From: DASSFZ01 sp036514635
Lineage (GTDB): Bacteria; Chloroflexota; Anaerolineae; Fen-1058
Length of the DNA: 16,958 bases
Reading direction: 5' to 3'
Assembly (NCBI GenBank): GCA_036514635.1
Contig: DATBWU010000009.1
Span: 1 to 16,958, forward strand
The notes under the pieces were generated by a model, which saw only the letters and a list, made by a program, of their open reading frames with translations, ran no database searches and was not told the DNA's origin. Shown one piece after another: positions 1-7,227 of the stretch. Numbering within the stretch: position 1 is the stretch's first letter; every line of letters begins with the position of its first letter. Both the position numbers and the translations under genes were made by a program.

Positions 1-50
1 GTCGGATTCATCCGACGCTGTTGTGTAGCCCGCCGAGTTCATCGGCGGGC
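1..50. repeat. REP-like pair of hairpins at the left edge
   Basis: Two adjacent perfect hairpins are visible. The first is 1-16, with 6-bp arms GTCGGA/TCCGAC and loop TTCA. The second is 28-50, with 9-bp arms GCCCGCCGA/TCGGCGGGC and loop GTTCA. A similar pair lies at 11250-11296, so this looks like a dispersed palindromic (REP/BIME-like) unit rather than a gene-specific terminator. The first hairpin may be cut by the window edge. Confidence 0.6.
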
Positions 51-110
51 GCACGCCGGCCATGGCGCAAGTTTCTGGGTAGCGCAGCGAAGGGTCTCCA
101 CACCTGGCAC

Positions 111-172
111 AGAGATGCTTCGCTTTGCTCAGCATGACAAAACTGCGGAGTTATTTCTTGACAAGCCCTAAG
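111..172. repeat. Dispersed repeat A, left copy
   Basis: This 62-bp stretch recurs in inverted orientation at 16882-16942. By eye the two copies differ at about six positions, including one length difference. The core CTCAGCATGACA and the end CTTGACAAGCCCTAAG are shared. An imperfect 12-bp hairpin, AGCGCAGCGAAG (81-92) with CTTCGCTTTGCT (118-129), overlaps its left end. No coding potential is evident. Confidence 0.75.
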
Positions 173-212
173 ATTCTCTCGGCGTTCTCTGCGGTCTCTG
201 CGGTGCAATCCT
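173..212. repeat. Fragment of dispersed repeat B abutting repeat A
   Basis: The stretch containing GCGTTCTCTGCGG and TCTCTGCGGTG aligns with the right interior of the MITE-like element at about 11166-11205 (CTGCGTTCTCCGC and ACTCTGCGGTAAAG). It begins directly after repeat A, so two repeat families are fused here. The rest of 1-250 shows no gene on either strand beyond short shadow frames. Confidence 0.5.
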
Positions 213-250
213 CTCCGGTTCCGGCCCATCCCAGATAGTCGTGGCAACGA

Positions 251-1285
251 TCAGGAAGAAGTCAAGGGCAGGGACACAGGCTGTCCAGTGCGGATAGATT
301 GATTGGCGGCCAGCACTGCCTCGAGCGCGCAGCGCCCGTCCAGACCTCCGACGGCAGGCGGCTCACCGCTGCGAATGCACTCCACAAAGTGCTTCGCCTC
401 GTCGATGTAAGCCTGCTCGAAGCGCGCCGGCCACGACAGGAAGTGACGCTCGGCCAGGCCGCCCTGCCGGGTGACGCGCGTCAGCGCCATCTCGCGCAGT
501 TCGCCGATGAACAGCACGCCTTCGCTGCCGACCACTTCGGCCCGCGCATCGTAACCGTAGTCCGCCGGGCACACGCCGTCGAGCATCCCGAATGCGCCGT
601 TATCCAGGTTGAGTGTGACGACGGCGGTGTCGTAGAAATCGGGGAATTGTTCCCGGAGGTGGGGGGCCTTCAGCGCGTTGGCTTGAGCGTACACGCTCGT
701 GTAATTGCCGTTCGTGAGCCAGCGCACGGTGTCAAAGTCGTGGCTGTTCACCTCGGCCAGCATGCCGTTGCTATTGCGGATGTCGCGCGCCCACGGCGGC
801 GGCAGGCCCGGCCCGCGCGTCAACGAGCGGACGATCAACGGCCGGCCGATCAGGCCCGCGTCGATCTGCTGTTTGGCGGCGACGAAAGGTGGATCGAACC
901 GCCGCATGAAGGCCATTTGCAGGATCGCGCCGGCCGACCGGGCCGCCTCGATCATGTGATCGCACTCGGCGAGCGTGAGCGCCATCGGCTTTTCGCATAG
1001 GATGTGTTTGCCGGCGTGCGCGGCCGTCACGGCGAGTTGGGCGTGAGTGAAGGTCGGCGTCGTGATCACAAGCGCATCGAAGCGAGCGGAATCCAACGCG
1101 GCCTCCAGGCTGGCGTGGTACGCCTCTCCAAGATCGAGTTCGGCGGCTGCCTGCCGGGCGCGCTCGCCATCCGAGTCCACCACGGCCTCAAGCCTGGCGT
1201 GCGGCACGCGCCAGCGAAAATTACGCGCGTGCACCATCCCCGCGCGCCCGACGCCGACTACACAGACACGCACCGCGTCAGTCAT
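251..1285 (-). CDS. Gfo/Idh/MocA-family oxidoreductase (inositol-dehydrogenase-like)
   Basis: This 344-aa protein has the family layout. An N-terminal Rossmann fold (residues 1-120) carries the GVGRAG nucleotide motif at 11-16 and the CEKP motif with catalytic-type Lys99. A C-terminal alpha/beta dimerisation domain follows. The HDFDTVRW segment (His182) matches the active-site helix of myo-inositol 2-dehydrogenase-like enzymes, which oxidise a sugar or cyclitol hydroxyl with NAD(P). The residue four before His182 is Glu178, where IolG enzymes usually have Asp. The ATG lies inside the last codons of the upstream epimerase gene (8-base overlap), preceded by GAGGGA, so the two are translationally coupled. 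Substrate is not determinable; scyllo- or myo-inositol, a glycoside or a sugar acid are all possible. It is the last gene of the catabolic cluster. Confidence 0.93.
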   Translation of the reverse strand: MTDAVRVCVVGVGRAGMVHARNFRWRVPHARLEAVVDSDGERARQAAAELDLGEAYHASLEAALDSARFDALVITTPTFTHAQLAVTAAHAGKHILCEKPMALTLAECDHMIEAARSAGAILQMAFMRRFDPPFVAAKQQIDAGLIGRPLIVRSLTRGPGLPPPWARDIRNSNGMLAEVNSHDFDTVRWLTNGNYTSVYAQANALKAPHLREQFPDFYDTAVVTLNLDNGAFGMLDGVCPADYGYDARAEVVGSEGVLFIGELREMALTRVTRQGGLAERHFLSWPARFEQAYIDEAKHFVECIRSGEPPAVGGLDGRCALEAVLAANQSIRTGQPVSLPLTSS

Positions 1286-2150
1286 GCTGTGTTCCCTCGA
1301 TCTCCTTCAGGTAGCGGATGCCTTCTCGTGCATAAACATCCCGCAGGTGGAGGTTGGCCGACATGCGCGAGGCCAGCAGCGGATCGGAGCCGGGCGGCAC
1401 CGGCTCGAGGACGAGTGCGCCCTGATAGCCAATGTCACGCAAAGCCAACATCAGGTCACCAAAATCCGTGTGCCCGCGCCCGGGCGCTTCGCGGTTGCTA
1501 TCGGAGACATGCATGTTCACCAGCAAATCCCCGGCGCGGCGGATCGCGGTGGACATGTCCATTTCCTCAAGATTCATGTGAAATGTGTCGAGGTGCAATT
1601 TCAGGTTGGGCGCGCCGACGTCGGCCAGGAAGCGCAGCGCCTGATCGAGATTGGCAATCAGGAACGTCTCGTAACGATTGATCGGCTCCAGCGCCAGGGT
1701 CACGTTGTGCTCGGCGGCACAGGCCGCGGTCTGTCGCACCGACTCGACGGCGATCTCCCACTCGGCGCGATAACCGGCCAGCCAGTCCGCCTCTGCTTTG
1801 GGCTGTCCGGTGGGCGCAGTGCGCCCGGCCGGCGCGGGCAACACGACGAAGATCGGCGCGCCCACTGCCGACGCGAACTCGATGCACCGTTGGCCGTAGC
1901 GCAGGGCCGCCGCTCGTTCTTCTGTGTCGGGGCTGGCGAGGTCCCGGCCGGGGATGCCCCAAATGCACCAACCGAGGATCGAAGTGACTTGGAGGCTGTA
2001 TTCGCGGCACAGTTGCAGGACTTCGGCAGGCGAGTAGCGTCCCGGTTCGCCGACTAACTCGATGCCTTCGTAACCGCAGCGAGCCAGGCGGGCGAAGGTC
2101 TCCCGCAATGGCTCGTCGCCGTAGATCCAATTACTGATGGCGTATCGCAC
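1278..2150 (-). CDS. Sugar phosphate isomerase/epimerase (TIM barrel, AP-endonuclease-2 fold)
   Basis: The 290-aa protein is a single xylose-isomerase-like TIM barrel. Four metal-ligand positions typical of ketose 3-epimerases are seen: Glu155 in LALEPINRYE, Asp188 in LHLDTFHMN, His214 in NMHVSDSNR, and Glu249 in LVLEPV. The DTFHMN and SDSNR..PGRGHTDF stretches resemble the D-tagatose/D-psicose 3-epimerase and IolO-like subgroup, so a 3-epimerisation of a free ketose or keto-sugar acid is the likeliest reaction. IolE/IolI-type dehydratase or isomerase activity is the alternative. The start is GTG, chosen because GGGAGG sits six to seven bases upstream and no better ATG exists. Its 3' end overlaps the MocA-type oxidoreductase gene. 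A 139-base hairpin-rich gap separates it from the permease gene upstream. Confidence 0.9.
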   Translation of the reverse strand: MRYAISNWIYGDEPLRETFARLARCGYEGIELVGEPGRYSPAEVLQLCREYSLQVTSILGWCIWGIPGRDLASPDTEERAAALRYGQRCIEFASAVGAPIFVVLPAPAGRTAPTGQPKAEADWLAGYRAEWEIAVESVRQTAACAAEHNVTLALEPINRYETFLIANLDQALRFLADVGAPNLKLHLDTFHMNLEEMDMSTAIRRAGDLLVNMHVSDSNREAPGRGHTDFGDLMLALRDIGYQGALVLEPVPPGSDPLLASRMSANLHLRDVYAREGIRYLKEIEGTQHD

Positions 2151-2193
2151 GCCCCGCCTCCCTTCAAAGTTACATAGTTCCCGCCGCAGTTCA

Positions 2194-2231
2194 GCCGCCG
2201 CCCTTCATTGCAGTTTAGGAGGGCGGGCGGC
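2194..2231. repeat. Imperfect GC-rich hairpin between permease and epimerase genes
   Basis: The arms GCCGCCGCCCT (2194-2204) and AGGGCGGGCGGC (2220-2231) pair with one bulged G across a 15-base loop. Together with the neighbouring perfect palindrome it fills most of the 139-base gap. It could be a REP-like unit, an mRNA-stabilising structure or a partial terminator. No T-run follows on the minus strand. Confidence 0.5.
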
Positions 2232-2241
2232 GGTTGTGCGG

Positions 2242-2266
2242 CGGACGGCAGTTCAACTGCCGTCCG
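2242..2266. repeat. Perfect 25-bp palindrome
   Basis: Perfect 12-bp arms CGGACGGCAGTT (2242-2253) and AACTGCCGTCCG (2255-2266) flank a single base. It lies just after the permease stop codon on the transcribed (minus) strand and would form a very stable hairpin. The absence of a following U-tract argues for a REP-like or mRNA 3'-end-stabilising element rather than a simple terminator. Confidence 0.65.
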
Positions 2267-2289
2267 AACTCCGCCTTTCGATACTCCAG

Positions 2290-3372
2290 CTACGATCCGA
2301 ACCGCCGCCGTCGCCACTGATCGAAGATGACGACCAGGATGATGACCAAACCCTGGATGACACGCTGCCAGAACGTCTCCACGTTCAGCAGGTTGAGGCC
2401 GTTGCCCAGCACGCCCATGATCAACGCGCCGATCAGCGAACCGGGCACGCCGCCTTCCCCGCCGAACAGGTTGGTGCCGCCGATCACCACAGACGCGATC
2501 GAGCGCAGTTCCTCGCCGTCGGCCATCAGCGCGTTGGCCGAGTTCAAGCGTCCGACGAGCACGATCCCGGCGACCGCGCTCAGCAAGCCCGAGAGGGTGT
2601 AGACCAACACCTTCGTGCGATCGACATGAATGCCCGACACGCGCGCCGCCTCACGGTTGCCGCCAACCGCAAATACGGATCGGCCCAAGGCCGTGTGGCG
2701 CAGAAGAAACCAGCCGAACAGCCCGACGCCGAGCGCGATCAGGCCCGCGACGGGCACGCCGAGAATATCGCCGTCGCCCAGCCAGATCCATTGATCCGGT
2801 AGATAACCCTTGAGCTCGGTGGCCGTCAAATGGGAGGGAACGGGTAGCCCGCCGGTGATGAGCAGGGCGATGCCGCGCAGCGTCGCCAACATGCCCATCG
2901 TCGCGATGAAGTCGGGGATGCGGCCTTTGGTGATGATCATCCCGTTGAGAAATCCGGCCAGCGCACCCACGGCCAGGGCGACCAGTATACCCACCCCGAC
3001 GTCGACGGGGCCGATCGTCAGGCCGAGAATCACCACCTGTTGGGTCATCAGCACTGCGGCGACCGAGCCGGATAGCGCGAGGATGGCCGGAACCGAAAGA
3101 TCAATCCCGGCCGAGAGTATCACCAGCGTTTGACCAACGGCCAGGATGGCTGTGATGGACGACTGCCGGGCGACGTTGACCAGGTTGCCGGTCGTGAGGA
3201 AATGGGGGGAGGCCAGGGAAAGGTACGTTGCCAGCAGGATCAGGGCGATCAACGGCCCGCCACGCAAGAGCCGGGGGCGAAGTGACTCCCACACCTGGCG
3301 AAGGTGGGCGCTGGCCGGGCCGGCCCGCTGTGGCGATTGGATGTCTGAGCCAACGACTGGCTTCTCGGTCAT
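2290..3372 (-). CDS. Sugar ABC transporter permease (RbsC/BPD_transp_2 family)
   Basis: This 360-aa integral membrane protein has a cytoplasmic N-terminus of about 38 residues followed by many hydrophobic helices. The signature AGIDLSVPAILALSG is characteristic of RbsC/AraH/YtfT/XylH permeases. The motif GGNREAARVSGI, usual in the cytoplasmic loop that contacts the ATPase, is present, as is the IGGTNLFGGEGGVPGSLIGAL region near the C-terminus. Length is typical of the family. The ATG has GGAGG eight bases upstream, and the gene starts 16 bases after the ATPase stop codon, so it is in the same transcript. Only one permease is present, implying a homodimeric channel. It moves the ligand of the lipoprotein encoded at 5749-6975 across the cytoplasmic membrane. 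Confidence 0.96.
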   Translation of the reverse strand: MTEKPVVGSDIQSPQRAGPASAHLRQVWESLRPRLLRGGPLIALILLATYLSLASPHFLTTGNLVNVARQSSITAILAVGQTLVILSAGIDLSVPAILALSGSVAAVLMTQQVVILGLTIGPVDVGVGILVALAVGALAGFLNGMIITKGRIPDFIATMGMLATLRGIALLITGGLPVPSHLTATELKGYLPDQWIWLGDGDILGVPVAGLIALGVGLFGWFLLRHTALGRSVFAVGGNREAARVSGIHVDRTKVLVYTLSGLLSAVAGIVLVGRLNSANALMADGEELRSIASVVIGGTNLFGGEGGVPGSLIGALIMGVLGNGLNLLNVETFWQRVIQGLVIILVVIFDQWRRRRFGS

Positions 3373-3388
3373 GAAGTCCTCCGAACGA

Positions 3389-4873
3389 TTAACTCGCGCT
3401 CCGCAATAGTTGCTCTTGAGTGGCCTGCCCGCGCCCGTATTCGGCGGTAAAACGACCGGCCCGCATGACCAGGATGCGATCGGCCATCGCCAGGATTTCG
3501 AGCATTTCGGACGAGATCATCATGATGCCTACTCCGCGCTCGGTCAAGTGATTCATCAGCGCGAACACTTCGGCCTTCGCGCCGACGTCAATGCCCCGGG
3601 TCGGTTCGTCGAAGATCAGCACCTTGGACTCGCTGCACAGCCAGCGGCCCAGGACGACCTTCTGCTGATTGCCACCGCTGAGATATATCACCTGGCGGGT
3701 GAGGGTAGGGGGCTGAATATGCAGATCGTCCACGTACCGGGCGGCCGTCGCGGTTTCGCGTTGCAGGTTCAAGTACCGAAAAATCGGGAACTGGCTCAAA
3801 TCGGCCAGCGTGATATTGGGCGGTATAGGGAGCCTCGGCACCAGGCCCTCACGCCGATCGCGCGTCAGGTATCCCAGCCCATGCCGGATAGCGTCGTTGG
3901 GGTTGCGGATTCGCGTTTCGCTGCCGTTGACGAAGATGCGGCACGACGCGCGTGGCTCCAGCCCGAAGATCGACCGCGCCATCTCGGTCTGGCCGGCGCC
4001 CATGAGGCCGAAGATGCCCAGGATCTCGCCCTGATAAACCTCAAAGGTCAGATCGTGAAGCGTGTCGTCCAGAGAAAGATTCTCGACTCGAAGCAGCCGG
4101 CTGCCCTTCGCAGCCGCGTGCTTGGGGAACTGTTCGGTCAACTGGCGCCCCACCATCAAGCGCACGAGTGTATCTTCTTGGGCCTCTGCCACCGGCAGTG
4201 TGCCCACCAGATGCCCGTCGCGCAGTACCGTCACGCGCTGCCCGATCATGGGCACCTCGGCCAGGCGATGCGAGATGTAAACGATGCCCACGCCGCGTGC
4301 TTGCAAGCGACGAATGGCTTCAAACAGCCGCTCGCGTTCGGCGTCGGAGAGGGCTGAGGTGGGTTCGTCAAGCAGGAGGATGCGGGGTTGCTTGGTCAGG
4401 ACACGGGCGATTTCGGTGAGTTGCTGCTCGGCCACGTTCAACCGGCGCACTTCGGCTCGAGGATTGATGGCGACGCCCAGCTCCCCCAGGCTGCGCTCCG
4501 CCTGTCGAATCATCTTCGGCCAATCTACTGTTCCGGCTCGATTGCGCGGCAATTGCCCCAGGAAGATGTTCTCCGCGACGCTGAGGCCGGGGACCAGGCT
4601 GAATTCCTGATAGACCATTCCGATCCCCAGCGCCTGGGCGCGTTCTGGATTGAGGTCGTGAATCTCCTGGCCTTGAATGTAAATGCGGCCACTGTCGCGC
4701 GGGATCGAGCCGGAGAGAATCTTCATCAGGGTGGACTTACCCGCGCCGTTCTCGCCCAGCAAGATATGAACTTCGCCCTCATACAGATCAAAGTCAACGT
4801 GGTCGAGGGCGTGCACACCGGGGAACGACTTGTCGATCTGCTCCATGCGCAGGAGCGGCAGGTCAGATGGCAT
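3389..4873 (-). CDS. Sugar ABC transporter ATP-binding protein, two ABC domains (RbsA/MglA/XylG type)
   Basis: The 494-aa protein has two nucleotide-binding domains. Domain 1 has Walker A GENGAGKST (40-48), a degenerate signature LNVAEQQ (145-151), Walker B ILLLDE (165-170) and switch His202. Domain 2 has a degenerate Walker A, GLMGAGQT (289-296), with Gln in place of Lys. It also has a canonical signature LSGGNQQ (398-404), Walker B VLIFDE (418-423), and Ser where the switch His would be. This asymmetry is the family norm for ribose/galactose/xylose importers, so it is not a defect. The ATG at 4873 is preferred because GGTGGAG lies six bases upstream. A GTG at 4897 would overlap the SDR stop codon but has no ribosome-binding site. 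The gene sits between the SDR and permease genes. Confidence 0.95.
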   Translation of the reverse strand: MPSDLPLLRMEQIDKSFPGVHALDHVDFDLYEGEVHILLGENGAGKSTLMKILSGSIPRDSGRIYIQGQEIHDLNPERAQALGIGMVYQEFSLVPGLSVAENIFLGQLPRNRAGTVDWPKMIRQAERSLGELGVAINPRAEVRRLNVAEQQLTEIARVLTKQPRILLLDEPTSALSDAERERLFEAIRRLQARGVGIVYISHRLAEVPMIGQRVTVLRDGHLVGTLPVAEAQEDTLVRLMVGRQLTEQFPKHAAAKGSRLLRVENLSLDDTLHDLTFEVYQGEILGIFGLMGAGQTEMARSIFGLEPRASCRIFVNGSETRIRNPNDAIRHGLGYLTRDRREGLVPRLPIPPNITLADLSQFPIFRYLNLQRETATAARYVDDLHIQPPTLTRQVIYLSGGNQQKVVLGRWLCSESKVLIFDEPTRGIDVGAKAEVFALMNHLTERGVGIMMISSEMLEILAMADRILVMRAGRFTAEYGRGQATQEQLLRSAS

Positions 4874-4893
4874 ACGCGACTCCACCAAGGCTA

Positions 4894-5655
4894 TCACTGG
4901 GCCGTGTATCCGCCGTCAATGCTCAAGACCGCGCCCGTAGCATATCCAGCCTCGGGACTGGCTAGGTAGAGGATAGCGGCGGCGATCTCTTCCGGTGTGC
5001 CCAGGCGATTGAGGGGACGAACCTGTTCCAGGTGGCGGCGCGCTTCTACCGGATCGGGAGTGCGGCTGATCGCCTCGTGCACTAGGGGCGTGTCGGTTGT
5101 GCCGGGGCATACGCAGTTCACCCGTATCCCGCGCTCGGCGAAATCCACGGCGCTGCTCCGTGTGAGGGCGATCAGGCCGGCCTTCGAGACGTTGTACGCC
5201 ACCTGGCCTTTGATTCCGACCAGGCCGGCCTCGGAGGCAACGTTGATGATGACTCCGCCGCCCTGTTTCAGCATGGCCGGGATGGCGTACTTGGCGCACA
5301 GGAACGCACCGGTGAGGTTGACCGCCAGGATACGTTCCCAGTCTTCCACCGGCGTTGCGAGGGCATCCCCCTGAAGATAGACACCGGCATTGTTTACGAG
5401 GATATCCAGACGCCCCCAGCGGCTGACGACGCGGTCCATCGTAGCGCGGACATCGTCCGCCTTTGAAATGTCGGTCAGGGCAAATAACGCTTCGCGCCCG
5501 CCGGCTCGAGACGCCTGAGCTGCGGCTTCGCCCTGTTCCGGATTCCTGTCAACGATGGCGACGTTCGCGCCTTCGCGGGCGAAGGCCATCGCCGTGGCGC
5601 GGCCAATTCCCCGACCGGCGCCCGTGACGACGGCCACCTTATCTTGAAACCGCAT
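4894..5655 (-). CDS. Classical short-chain dehydrogenase/reductase
   Basis: At 253 aa this is a standard classical SDR. The cofactor motif TGAGRGIG lies at 11-18, NNAG at 88-91, and the catalytic tetrad is Asn113, Ser141, Tyr154 and Lys158. Asp36 at the end of the second strand predicts a preference for NAD(H) over NADP(H). The PG..DTP segment and C-terminal IDGGYTAQ are usual for sugar-alcohol, gluconate or glucose-type dehydrogenases of this group. The ATG follows AGGAGG closely. Being inside the transporter operon, it probably oxidises the imported substrate or its first product. The substrate cannot be read from sequence. A hairpin separates it from the binding-protein gene, which suggests lower expression than that gene. 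Confidence 0.95.
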   Translation of the reverse strand: MRFQDKVAVVTGAGRGIGRATAMAFAREGANVAIVDRNPEQGEAAAQASRAGGREALFALTDISKADDVRATMDRVVSRWGRLDILVNNAGVYLQGDALATPVEDWERILAVNLTGAFLCAKYAIPAMLKQGGGVIINVASEAGLVGIKGQVAYNVSKAGLIALTRSSAVDFAERGIRVNCVCPGTTDTPLVHEAISRTPDPVEARRHLEQVRPLNRLGTPEEIAAAILYLASPEAGYATGAVLSIDGGYTAQ

Positions 5656-5699
5656 ATCGGCACCTCCTGCATCTCTCGATCGTCTCCAGGGTGACTAAA

Positions 5700-5725
5700 C
5701 CGGGGAGCCTTGTACGACTCCCCGG
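5700..5725 (-). terminator. Attenuator-like hairpin after the binding-protein gene
   Basis: Perfect 8-bp arms CCGGGGAG and CTCCCCGG flank a 10-base loop, 24 bases past the binding-protein stop codon on the minus strand. Only a short T-run (GGTTTAG) follows, so it should be a leaky terminator or a 3'-end-stabilising structure. Such structures are common after binding-protein genes, which need more product than the membrane components. Confidence 0.5.
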
Positions 5726-5748
5726 CTGCCAGGCAGGTGGATGCAGTG

Positions 5749-6975
5749 CTATTTGGATTCGGCCTTGATGGCTTCCCAATCGATGGTCGGCAGGGCCGGG
5801 CTGGGGTAGAACAGTCGGGCATTGGTGATATAGGCAATGCGCGGCCGGATGTCGAAGGTCTTGGGAACGTCCTCGCCCAACGCCAGTTTCACCGCGAACT
5901 CGGTGCCATACCAGCCCCAGTCGGCGAAACCGTGGGTCGTCTCGGCCACGATCTTGCCTTCGGCGATGCGGTCCACCGATTCGGGCGTCACGTCGTTGGT
6001 GAAGACGGCCACGGTCTCGTCGCCGACGACCGGACCTTCCGTCGCCAACTCCAGCCGATCAACCGCTTCGGACGCCAGCATCGCGCCCAGGCCCATCTCG
6101 TTGGAGGCGGCCCAGATGAAATCCAGGTTCGTCGGATTGGCCTGGAGGATGTCCTCCGTGCACTTGATCCCCTTCTCCCGGTTCCAGTCGGCGGCGCACG
6201 GAGTGCCGACGATCTCGATCCCCGGATACTGGTCAACCACGTTGTGGAATCCGTTCAGCCGGGCCTGCGAGAAGAAACCGCCGGCCACGCCCTCGATGAT
6301 CGCGCCCCGGGCTTCGATCTGGGACTTCTCCGCGTCGGAGAGGCCGCCGTAGAGATTGCGCCAGAACTCGATGTCCAGGTAATCGTCTGACTGGACCTCG
6401 ACCTTTTCGCCCGTTCCGAGCACGCCCGGCCCGCCGAAGTAGTCCAGCAACGCGTAGGCCGTGACCTCCGCGGCGACGGTGTTGTCAAAGCCGATGTAGG
6501 ACGCCACTTCGACACCCTCGATCGGCTCCAGCAGGTTGACGACGATCACGGGTATGCCTTGCTCGTTGGCCTTCTTGATCACCGGCTTGATCACCTCGAC
6601 TTCGATGGGCGAGATGGCAATGACGTCCACTTTCCGCTGGATGTAGTCCTCGATGATCGCAACCTGATCGGCAAACGCCACGTGAGTCGCCGGGGACTGC
6701 GAGATCACCTGGACGTTTAAGCCATTGGCATTGGCATCCTTGGCCGAGGCTTCGAAGAAATCCGTGGCCGTCTTGAACACACCTGTGATGTCAGGTGGCG
6801 TCCAGCCGATCACGATCGGCTGCTTCCAGCGGGCCTCGGTCGGCGGAGCCTGCGTGGGCCCCTCTGGCGCGGGCGTTGCCGGCGCTTGGGGTGATGCGCA
6901 GGATGTCATGACTAGCATGACGACGGCTAACGCTGCAAGAAGACGTAGCGTAACCGATCTGTTCTTGTGTGACAT
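5749..6975 (-). CDS. Sugar-binding lipoprotein of ABC transporter (periplasmic-binding-protein-4 / RbsB-like)
   Basis: The 408-aa precursor begins with a basic n-region and a hydrophobic stretch (10-25) ending in a lipobox-like MTSC with Cys26. A Pro/Thr/Ala/Glu-rich linker of about 20 residues follows, as usual for surface-anchored binding proteins in organisms without a conventional periplasm. The mature part has the two-lobed type I fold: KVDVIAISPIEVEVIKPVIKKANEQGIPV is split across the first lobe, IDxD-like repeats occur in the second, and a late GFADWGWYGTEFAVKLALG helix is present. The fold is that of LacI-like ribose, galactose and inositol receptors. AGGAGG sits eight bases before the ATG. 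It is probably the most highly expressed gene of the operon. The ligand is unknown. Confidence 0.93.
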   Translation of the reverse strand: MSHKNRSVTLRLLAALAVVMLVMTSCASPQAPATPAPEGPTQAPPTEARWKQPIVIGWTPPDITGVFKTATDFFEASAKDANANGLNVQVISQSPATHVAFADQVAIIEDYIQRKVDVIAISPIEVEVIKPVIKKANEQGIPVIVVNLLEPIEGVEVASYIGFDNTVAAEVTAYALLDYFGGPGVLGTGEKVEVQSDDYLDIEFWRNLYGGLSDAEKSQIEARGAIIEGVAGGFFSQARLNGFHNVVDQYPGIEIVGTPCAADWNREKGIKCTEDILQANPTNLDFIWAASNEMGLGAMLASEAVDRLELATEGPVVGDETVAVFTNDVTPESVDRIAEGKIVAETTHGFADWGWYGTEFAVKLALGEDVPKTFDIRPRIAYITNARLFYPSPALPTIDWEAIKAESK

Positions 6976-7016
6976 CTTCGCTCCTCCTAGATGTGCTTCT
7001 ACGGATCCGCGTTTTA

Positions 7017-7085
7017 GTCAGGCAGAAAGGTGCCTGACCCAACCCTGAACGAGTTGGTCACACTCCTTCCGAAGGATGTCTGACC
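7017..7085 (-). promoter_or_regulatory. Three consecutive hairpins in the leader of the binding-protein gene
   Basis: Hairpin 1 (7017-7038) has perfect 8-bp arms GTCAGGCA/TGCCTGAC. Hairpin 2 (about 7036-7060) pairs GACCCAAC with GTTGGTC with one bulge. Hairpin 3 (7056-7085) pairs GGTCA with TGACC and TCCTT with AAGGA, with mismatches between. They overlap at shared GTCA/TGAC ends, so hairpin 2 is mutually exclusive with parts of 1 and 3. They lie 42-110 bases upstream of the start codon. No T-run follows, so a plain terminator is unlikely. Candidate roles are an operator cluster, an attenuator or a REP-like insertion. Confidence 0.4.
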
Positions 7086-7131
7086 GCACCTCCTTGTCGA
7101 GACACTCTGACGCTTGGGCTGGAGTTGCTCT

Positions 7132-7161
7132 CGATAAGCATCAATGCCAATCGTGTGGCAA
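7132..7161 (-). promoter_or_regulatory. Weak candidate promoter with overlapping palindrome for the transport operon
   Basis: On the minus strand TTGCCA (7156-7161) is followed after 18 bases by TTATCG (7132-7137), a poor -10. The palindrome TGCCA-N6-TGGCA (7145-7160) covers the -35, as an operator might. This is the best promoter-like arrangement seen in the 252 bases between the regulator and the binding-protein gene, but it is weak. Further down, at 7095-7104, there is TGT-N4-ACA, the core spacing of the palindrome near the regulator's own promoter. Confidence 0.25.
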
Positions 7162-7227
7162 ACAACAGCAAGCGGCGGCTCCTTGTGCAAGGTAGCCACG
7201 GTACGGATGTCACCAAAGCAATCGTCA

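Noticed and set aside
1047..2057. Long plus-strand open frame antisense to the epimerase and MocA-type genes
   Set aside because: Its translation is rich in Arg/Gly/His with no recognisable domain, and it mirrors two genes with clear catalytic motifs. It is a GC-rich shadow.
4874..4897. GTG 4897 as start of the ABC ATPase, overlapping the SDR stop codon
   Set aside because: No ribosome-binding site precedes it, whereas ATG 4873 has GGTGGAG at good spacing and fits the family start.
7017..7038. Intrinsic terminator for the GntR-type gene
   Set aside because: The hairpin lies about 200 bases past that gene's stop codon and on the minus strand is followed by TAAAAC, not a T-run.
7015..7088. 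Short leader-peptide frame starting at a GTG after AAGGAG
   Set aside because: The Shine-Dalgarno-like sequence runs directly into the GTG, leaving no spacing, and the translation shows no run of regulatory codons. Probably chance.
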